Of a stretch of DNA of 12,795 bases, positions 6,102 through 12,795 are shown in pieces. Every line of letters begins with the position of its first letter. Position 1 is the first letter of the stretch. The notes beneath the pieces are model-generated. The model searched no databases, had not been told where the DNA came from, and was given only the letters and a program-made list of their open reading frames with translations. A program made the position numbers and the translations under genes. This DNA comes from DATJZH01 sp035499215 (GTDB taxonomy: Bacteria; Actinomycetota; Actinomycetes; Streptosporangiales; Streptosporangiaceae), in assembly GCA_035499215.1 (NCBI GenBank), contig DATJZH010000217.1, positions 1 to 12,795 of the forward strand, given 5' to 3'.

Positions 6102-8011
6102 GGAGATTTGCCTGTTCGGGCGCCACGATGGCGGTGCTCGCCGTCGCCGGCGCTACCGCGCTGGCTGCCTGCGGCAGTAGCGGCACCTCGAGCTCGACGG
6201 GCTCCGCGGCGTCCGGCGTATACGGCTCGGTGCCGCCGGCCGCCACCGGGACGCAGTACGCCGGCACCATAACCGCCGCGCAGCCGGCTAACTCGGCGCC
6301 GACCTGGATGCTGCCGATCGTCACGTCGGCGGACAACTCCGTATATACGGTCTACCTGTTCAACTATCTGATGTACCGGCCGCTGTACTGGCTGGTGAAC
6401 GGCGTCGAGCCGAAGGAAAATCCCGCGCTCAGCCTCGCGTCGGACCCCACGGTGAGCAATGGCGGCAAGACGTTCACCGTCAAGCTCAAGAGCAGCTACC
6501 ACTGGTCCGACGGAAAGCCGATCACCTCCCGGGACGTGCTGTTCTGGTTCGACGAGACCAAGGCCGCGATAGCGGCGAGCCCGTCGAACTGGGCATACTA
6601 CACGCCGAAGATCGGCATGCCGGACCAGGTCGCCAGCGTGACCGCGCCCAACGCGTCCACCGTGGTGTTCACCATGAAGTCCGCGGTCAACCCGACCTGG
6701 TTCTGGCAGGATCAGCTCGGCGTCATCCAGCCGATGCCCTCGCATGCCTGGGCCAAGGACTCGGCGAACGGGCCGATCCTGAACTTCACCAACCCGGCAA
6801 ACGCGACGAAGATCTACAACTTCCTCGCCGCCCAGTCCAAGTCGGGATCCACCTGGGCAACCAACCCGCTGTGGCAGGTCGTCGACGGGCCGTACCGGCT
6901 GAGCTCCTTCAACACCACCAGCGGCGCATTCACCATGACGCCCAGCACGACCTACGCCGGCCCGACGGCCAAGAAGGTGTCCAACTACTCCAGCGTGCCG
7001 TTCACCAGCGACACTCCCGAGTACAACGCGGTCAAGTCCGGCAACCTGGACATCGGCTACGTGCTGACATCCAGCCTGCCGCAGCTCAACTCGATCAAGA
7101 CGAGCCAGGGCTACCTCGCCTACGGCGACCCGGACTTCGGCTGGGAGTACATGGTGTACAACTTCAAGAACACCACCGGCCACTTCGACAAGATCATCAG
7201 CCAGCTCTACTTCCGCCAGGCCCTGGCGCACCTGCAGAATCAGCCGGGCGCGATCACGGCGTTCTTCAACGGAGCGGCCGGCCAGGCCTACGGACCTGTC
7301 CCGTCGATCCCGAAGAGCCCGTACACTCCCGCAAACGCGCTGACCAACCCGTACCCGTTCAGCACGGCAACCGCCAGCAGCATCCTGAAATCGCACGGCT
7401 GGAATGTGGTGCCGGGCGGCACTACCACCTGCGCCAGGCCGGGCAGCGGATCCTCGGAATGCGGCGCGGGAATCCCGGCCGGGACGAAGCTGTCCTTTAA
7501 CCTGATCTACACCACCTCGCCAGCCAACATCGGCGCGCAGGTCACCGCTTACGCCTCGGAGGCCAAGAAGGTCGGCATCAACTTCACGCTGTCGTCCAGC
7601 AACTTCAACTACATGATCGCCAACTACAATGACCCGACGCCAGCCGGGATGAAGAACATCAACAAGTGGGCGATAGAGGATTACGGCGGCTTTACCAACT
7701 CGACGTACCCGACCACTTTCGGCGTCTTCAACTGCGCGGGCTCGTCCAATACCGGCGGGTACTGCGACCCGCAGGCGGACAAGCTGATCGACAACTCAGT
7801 GTTCGGCTCGGGCACCGCCGCGGTAACAAAAGAGGCCCAGTACCTCACCGACCAGCAGCCGAGCCTGTTCCAGCCGACCCCGGCAACAGCATTCGAGACC
7901 GGAGCGGTGCTGGTCTGGAAGAAGACCCTGTCCGGCCCGCCCGCCGCGTTCCAGAGCATCACGCAGTACAACATCAACCCAGAACAGATGTATTTCACGT
8001 CAAAGCCGTAA
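6098..8011 (+). CDS. ABC importer substrate-binding lipoprotein, family 5 (peptide type)
   Basis: This 637-aa lipoprotein is the extracellular receptor of the importer encoded by this operon. A signal peptide (MRRFACSG, hydrophobic to residue 24) ends in the lipobox LAAC with Cys25 as the lipidation site, followed by a Gly/Ser/Thr-rich tether to about 60. The SBP_bac_5 core is shown by LASDPTVSNGGKTFTVKLK and the signature HWSDGKPITSRDVLFWFD (135-152), then WQVVDGPYRLSSF (259-271). Cys445/Cys455 and Cys546/Cys556 are probably two disulfides. The family binds peptides, nickel, sugars or other solutes; the sequence does not tell which. ATG 6098 with AGGAGG at 6088-6093 (short spacing) gives the signal peptide; the open frame to 5903 adds only unlikely residues. 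It is followed by a strong hairpin before the permease genes. Confidence 0.92.
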   Translation: MRRFACSGATMAVLAVAGATALAACGSSGTSSSTGSAASGVYGSVPPAATGTQYAGTITAAQPANSAPTWMLPIVTSADNSVYTVYLFNYLMYRPLYWLVNGVEPKENPALSLASDPTVSNGGKTFTVKLKSSYHWSDGKPITSRDVLFWFDETKAAIAASPSNWAYYTPKIGMPDQVASVTAPNASTVVFTMKSAVNPTWFWQDQLGVIQPMPSHAWAKDSANGPILNFTNPANATKIYNFLAAQSKSGSTWATNPLWQVVDGPYRLSSFNTTSGAFTMTPSTTYAGPTAKKVSNYSSVPFTSDTPEYNAVKSGNLDIGYVLTSSLPQLNSIKTSQGYLAYGDPDFGWEYMVYNFKNTTGHFDKIISQLYFRQALAHLQNQPGAITAFFNGAAGQAYGPVPSIPKSPYTPANALTNPYPFSTATASSILKSHGWNVVPGGTTTCARPGSGSSECGAGIPAGTKLSFNLIYTTSPANIGAQVTAYASEAKKVGINFTLSSSNFNYMIANYNDPTPAGMKNINKWAIEDYGGFTNSTYPTTFGVFNCAGSSNTGGYCDPQADKLIDNSVFGSGTAAVTKEAQYLTDQQPSLFQPTPATAFETGAVLVWKKTLSGPPAAFQSITQYNINPEQMYFTSKP

Positions 8012-8030
8012 CATCCCAGGCCACGCTGGA

Positions 8031-8084
8031 CGCTGCCTGGCTCCGGTGATACACCGGAGCCAGGCAGCGGGGTTCTGCCTGGCT
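8031..8084 (+). promoter_or_regulatory. Intercistronic 18-bp hairpin with a competing shorter hairpin
   Basis: Twenty bases after the receptor stop, 8031-8048 and 8052-8069 form a perfect 18-bp stem with a three-base loop (ATA). The right arm's 8058-8067 can instead pair with a second copy of CTGCCTGGCT at 8075-8084, a 10-bp stem with a 7-nt loop. A small palindrome GCGGCGCCGC follows at 8085-8094. No T run follows, so this is probably an mRNA-stabilising or partial-termination element that lets the receptor be made in excess over the membrane parts, as in many binding-protein operons. The two-state switching idea is inference. Confidence 0.75.
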
Positions 8085-8129
8085 GCGGCGCCGCACCGGC
8101 AGGGGGGAACCTGTGGGAGGACACCGGCG

Positions 8130-9077
8130 ATGATCGTCTACCTGATGCGGCGGACCGCAACGTCGATCATTGTCGTGCTGGGTGTGTCAATATTCATTTT
8201 TGCATTGCTGCACCTGATCTTCCCCTCGCCGGCTATCGCCGTGCTCGGCGCGCGGGCGAACCGGGTATCCATCGCGGCGTGGAACAAGGCAAACGGCTTC
8301 GACCAGCCATGGATCGTGCAGTACCTGCACTACATGAACCAGCTGCTGCACGGCAACCTCGGTTACTCCTACAAGCAGAACCAGAGCGTGGCCGCGCTGT
8401 TCGGCGAGCGATGGGCCCGCAGCGCTTATCTGACCGGCATCTCCCTGCTGATCGCCGTGGTGATCGCGATCCCGCTGGGCATCTACCAGGCGGTCAAGCG
8501 GCACACCCTCGGCGACAACGTCGCCACCACGCTCGCGTTCGTCACCTATGCGATGCCGTCGTTTTTCATGGCGCTGCTGCTCATCCAGGTGTTCGCGTTC
8601 ACGTTCCCGATTTTCAGCTACGAGGCCAGCCAGTCCACCTCGCTGTGGGCGGTGATGACCGACTGGAACGCGATGACGCTGCCGATCGCCACCCTGGTCC
8701 TGATCCAGGTGGCCGCGTACTCCCGGTACATGCGGTCCTCGGCGATGGACGCGCTGGCGCAGGATTACATCAAGGCGGCCAGGGCCAAGGGCCTGCCCGA
8801 GCGGCTGGTGCTGTGGCGGCACCTGCTGCGCAACTCCTGCCTGCCGATGATCACCCTGATCGGCCTGTCCATCCCCGCGCTGCTGGCCGGCAACCTGATC
8901 GTCGAGACCGTGTTCAACTACCCCGGCCTGGGCCTGCTCTTCTTCAACAGCCTGAACACCGCGGACTACAACGTGCTGCTCGCCTACACGCTGCTCGGCG
9001 CGGTCCTGACGGTGGCCGGCAACTACATTGCCGACATCTCGCTGGGCATCGCCGACCCGCGCATCCGGCTCACCTGA
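8130..9077 (+). CDS. ABC importer permease, DppB/OppB type
   Basis: This 315-aa inner-membrane protein is the first of two transmembrane subunits. It begins MIVYLMRRTATSIIVVLGVSIFIFALLHL, the N-terminal helix of the DppB family. A soluble loop (about 32-97) contains NGFDQPWIVQYLHY and GNLGYSY, then helices lie near 100-120, 131-160, 183-197, 237-257 and 282-304. The coupling-helix EAA motif is DYIKAARAKG followed by LPERLVLWRHLLRN (from 212), which docks on the ATPase. The family ending NYIADISLGIADPRIRL is intact. ATG 8130 has GGGAGG (8115-8120) nine bases upstream; the frame is open to 8046 but that part falls in the intercistronic hairpin. The DppC-type partner follows after 28 bp. Confidence 0.93.
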   Translation: MIVYLMRRTATSIIVVLGVSIFIFALLHLIFPSPAIAVLGARANRVSIAAWNKANGFDQPWIVQYLHYMNQLLHGNLGYSYKQNQSVAALFGERWARSAYLTGISLLIAVVIAIPLGIYQAVKRHTLGDNVATTLAFVTYAMPSFFMALLLIQVFAFTFPIFSYEASQSTSLWAVMTDWNAMTLPIATLVLIQVAAYSRYMRSSAMDALAQDYIKAARAKGLPERLVLWRHLLRNSCLPMITLIGLSIPALLAGNLIVETVFNYPGLGLLFFNSLNTADYNVLLAYTLLGAVLTVAGNYIADISLGIADPRIRLT

Positions 9078-9105
9078 CCGGACCCGCAGATTCCCGGAGG
9101 TCACT

Positions 9106-10017
9106 GTGGCCATCTCCCCGCCGCTCACGCCGGCCGACAGCCGCGCGCCCGAGGGGGGCGAGGTCGGCCCGGTCCAAAGCGGCTGGCGGCTTGCGCTGCG
9201 CGAGTTCCGCACGAACCGGCTGGCGGTGGCCGGGCTCGTCATCCTCGCGGCCTTCGTGCTGTTCTGCTTCCTGGGGCCGGTCTTCTACCACGGCAACATC
9301 CTCAACACCGCCTACACCGGCGTGCTCGGCCCGGGTCCCGGTCATCCCCTCGGCACCAACGACCAGGGTTTCGACGAGCTTGCGCTGCTGATGAAGGGCG
9401 GCCAGGCAAGCCTGGAAGTGGGCTTCCTCGCCGCGGTTTTCGCGATCGTGATCGGGGCGCTGTGGGGTGCCGTCGCCGGGCTGGCCGGCGGGGCCGTCGA
9501 CTCGGTGCTGATGCGGGTAGTGGACGTCTTCCTGTCCATCCCGTTCCTGTTCGTGGTGCTGATCGTGGCGGTCAGGTACGGTGCCACCGTGCTCAGCCTG
9601 GCTCTGCTCATCGGCGCTTTCACCTGGCTGGTGCCGGCCCGGCTGGTCCGCGGCGAGGTGCTGACGCTGCGGGTCAGGGACTTCGTGTCCGCGGCGCGCA
9701 CGGCAGGAGCCGGCCGGTGGCGCCTGATCAACAGGCACCTGCTGCCGAACGCGCTGGGCGTGATCATCGTCAACGTGACCTTCAATGTCGCCGACGCGAT
9801 CCTGGCCGTGGCCTACCTCGGCTTCCTCGGTTTCGGGCTGCATTACCCAACCCAGGACTGGGGTGACATGCTCTCCGGCGGGCTCGGCTACATGCAGGAC
9901 GGGTACTGGTGGCTCGTCTACCCCGTGGGCGCCTGCATCGTCGTGGTGGTCATGGCCTGCAACCTGCTCGGCGACGGGCTGCGGGACTCGCTCGACGTGC
10001 GGCTCCGCCGCCGCTAA
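9106..10017 (+). CDS. ABC importer permease, DppC/OppC type
   Basis: This 303-aa membrane protein is the second transmembrane subunit. After a soluble N-terminus (1-26), it has WRLALREFRTNRLAVAGLVI, the DppC N-terminal pattern, with helix 1 at about 39-60. The periplasmic-side motif HPLGTNDQGFDELALLMKGG (80-99) follows, then helices near 104-128, 139-156, 161-176, 217-243 and 269-287. The EAA coupling motif is DFVSAARTAG followed by AGRWRLINRHLLPNALG (192-218). The family ending NLLGDGLRDSLDVRLRRR is complete. GTG 9106 is chosen because CGGAGG lies at 9095-9100 and the open frame further back overlaps the previous permease. The gap to the ATPase gene is 52 bp. Confidence 0.93.
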   Translation: MAISPPLTPADSRAPEGGEVGPVQSGWRLALREFRTNRLAVAGLVILAAFVLFCFLGPVFYHGNILNTAYTGVLGPGPGHPLGTNDQGFDELALLMKGGQASLEVGFLAAVFAIVIGALWGAVAGLAGGAVDSVLMRVVDVFLSIPFLFVVLIVAVRYGATVLSLALLIGAFTWLVPARLVRGEVLTLRVRDFVSAARTAGAGRWRLINRHLLPNALGVIIVNVTFNVADAILAVAYLGFLGFGLHYPTQDWGDMLSGGLGYMQDGYWWLVYPVGACIVVVVMACNLLGDGLRDSLDVRLRRR

Positions 10018-10069
10018 GGCCCGGCTGACGCTGTGTCCCGACCTGCCGATAACCCAGGAGTAGCCGCTC

Positions 10070-12143
<2,074 letters not shown>

Positions 12144-12172
<29 letters not shown>

Positions 12173-12218
12173 CGGCCGCCGGGTGACGGCCGCCGGGTGA
12201 CGGCCGCCGTGTGACGGC
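12144..12218 (+). repeat. 14-bp tandem repeat beginning at the ATPase stop codon, with upstream complementary arm
   Basis: Units of TGACGGCCGCCGGG start at 12170, 12184 and 12198 (last two bases varied), with a half unit TGACGGC at 12212-12218. The first TGA is the ATPase stop. CGGCGGCCGTC at 12144-12154, in the gene's last codons, is complementary to GACGGCCGCCG in each unit (12171-12181, 12185-12195, 12199-12209). Three alternative 11-bp hairpins with loops of 16, 30 and 44 nt can therefore form. There is no T tract; the structure may serve as operon terminator. Confidence 0.85.
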
Positions 12219-12232
12219 AGTGCGATGGCCGC

Positions 12233-12282
12233 GGGACAGGCCACGGGGGACAGGCCACGCGGGACAGGCCACGCGGGACAGC
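12233..12282 (+). repeat. Second 14-bp tandem repeat, unrelated in sequence
   Basis: Units of GGGACAGGCCACGC occupy 12233-12246 (last base G), 12247-12260 and 12261-12274, followed by a partial unit GGGACAGC at 12275-12282. The period equals that of the preceding array but the sequence differs. It is noncoding as far as I can see. Replication slippage is the simplest origin. Confidence 0.85.
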
Positions 12283-12640
12283 AGCACCACCGGGGGATGC
12301 TTCCGGCTGAGCTGACCGTGCAGGCCGGTCCGGCCGGCCGCTGCCCGCGGCCGCGGGGTGCCGTTGCGGCATCGCGGGCCGGCCGATACTTCTGGCGTGC
12401 GGGCACCCGGGAACGGGCTGCCGTCAGCCACGACGGCCCGCGCGGATCCGGCGCTGAGCGCGGCCAGGCGACTGGCGTGCCTCGGGACCGGCTGCCCGGC
12501 GGCCTTGGCTCCGCTAACGGCGCCACGCTGAACGGCTGCCGCATCACCAGTGCCGTTGCCGTCCGGCGGGAGAGCGGGTGAGCTTCGGGGCGATGACCTT
12601 CGTCGTGTCCGCCGACGGCACCTGACGGGCGCCTCAGCCC
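12283..12640. other. Stretch with no recognisable gene
   Basis: About 360 bp without a supportable coding region. Frames open on both strands give low-complexity Arg/Pro/Gly/Ala translations with no family pattern and no good ribosome site. A 14-bp perfect palindrome CCCGCGGCCGCGGG lies at 12344-12357. I saw no tRNA-like T-arm. Confidence 0.5.
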
Positions 12641-12673
12641 GCCGGCCGAGTTGGCCGGCCGGCCATGGCCGGC
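12641..12673 (+). other. Two overlapping GC-rich hairpins upstream of the phosphatase gene
   Basis: GCCGGCC (12641-12647) pairs with GGCCGGC (12653-12659) across GAGTT. A 16-bp perfect palindrome GCCGGCCATGGCCGGC follows at 12658-12673, sharing two bases with the first stem, so the two stems cannot both form in full. They lie immediately before the -10 of the next gene and could be a terminator of readthrough transcripts or an operator. Confidence 0.5.
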
Positions 12674-12679
12674 AGGCCG

Positions 12680-12691
12680 TAGAGTCATGGA
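12680..12691 (+). promoter_or_regulatory. Leaderless -10 element of the phosphatase gene
   Basis: TAGAGT (12680-12685, TANNNT) is followed by six bases and the GTG start at 12692, the geometry of actinobacterial leaderless promoters. No -35 hexamer is evident at normal spacing; the DNA upstream is the GC-rich palindrome. Confidence 0.45.
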
Positions 12692-12795
12692 GTGACCTTG
12701 GTTCTGCTGGTGCGGCACGGACTGACGGCGCCGACGGGAACCATGCTGACCGGCTGGACGCCGGGCATCCCGCTCGACGATCGCGGTCGCTGCCA
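12692..12795 (+). CDS. Histidine phosphatase / phosphoglycerate-mutase-like protein (5' part only)
   Basis: The first 34 codons of a gene that runs off the window. The translation opens VTLVLLVRHGLTAPTGTML, containing the RHG catalytic motif (Arg8, His9, Gly10), where the histidine is the phosphorylated nucleophile of the superfamily. It continues LTGWTPGIPLDDRGR, the usual second segment before the first helix. The pattern recalls the actinobacterial 'putative phosphomutase' subgroup (MSMEG_4193-like), but the substrate cannot be told from this fragment. GTG 12692 is chosen because RHG must lie close to the N-terminus and TAGAGT precedes at leaderless spacing; the nearby ATG at 12687 meets a stop after one codon. 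It is separated from the ABC operon by 519 bp and is probably an independent unit. Confidence 0.85.
   Translation, partial: MTLVLLVRHGLTAPTGTMLTGWTPGIPLDDRGRC

Noticed and set aside
6077..7396. Minus-strand open frame of 439 codons opposite the receptor gene
   Set aside because: Arg/Gly/Val-rich shadow of the lipoprotein gene, which has a signal peptide, lipobox and family motifs.
12397..12531. Possible leaderless 44-codon ORF (GATACT six bases before GTG)
   Set aside because: GATACT is a poor -10, the TTGCGG upstream is only 15 bases away, and the Ala/Pro/Arg-rich peptide resembles nothing known to me.

Overview
The window is high-GC DNA (roughly two thirds G+C by eye) with GTG starts, GGAGG ribosome sites and several apparently leaderless starts. 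It comes from a chromosome of a high-GC Gram-positive actinobacterium. The enoyl-ACP reductase resembles the InhA/Streptomyces FabI type and the 70-aa dodecin resembles mycobacterial dodecin, which agrees. I cannot name the genus.

Layout. (1) 1-1170: a minus-strand DUF3099 small membrane protein (244-648) with a terminator hairpin beyond its 3' end (36-76), and a plus-strand dodecin gene (956-1168). Between them, about 646-930 on the minus strand, lies a frameshifted remnant of an FMN-dependent alpha-hydroxy-acid oxidase; the DUF3099 promoter lies inside it. (2) 1181-4116, minus: a tldD-tldE pair with a GTGA overlap, encoding a zinc metallopeptidase complex. (3) 4229-5731, plus, divergent from tldD: fabG and fabI/inhA, the two reductases of type II fatty-acid elongation. 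Both have substitutions at usually conserved active-site positions. (4) 5732-6097: a structured leader ending in a 29-codon upstream ORF whose stop overlaps the next start. (5) 6098-12172, plus: a complete peptide-type (family 5) ABC importer operon of lipoprotein receptor, two permeases and one polypeptide carrying both ATPase domains. A strong 18-bp hairpin separates the receptor gene from the permeases. (6) 12170-12691: two different 14-bp tandem repeats, about 400 bp with no recognisable gene, and GC-rich hairpins. (7) 12692-end: the first 34 codons of a histidine-phosphatase (phosphoglycerate-mutase-like) gene, apparently leaderless.

Functionally, FabG and FabI carry out consecutive reductions of the same elongation cycle. 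TldD and TldE form one protease. The 6098-12172 operon encodes every part of one importer. I see no CRISPR array, rRNA, tRNA, phage or transposase gene, and no obvious new multi-gene system. The less ordinary content is at small scale: the gene relic with a promoter inside it, the active-site changes in FabG and FabI, the leader ORF, the competing hairpins, the duplicated four-cysteine motif in the fused ATPase, and the repeat cluster at the operon's end.
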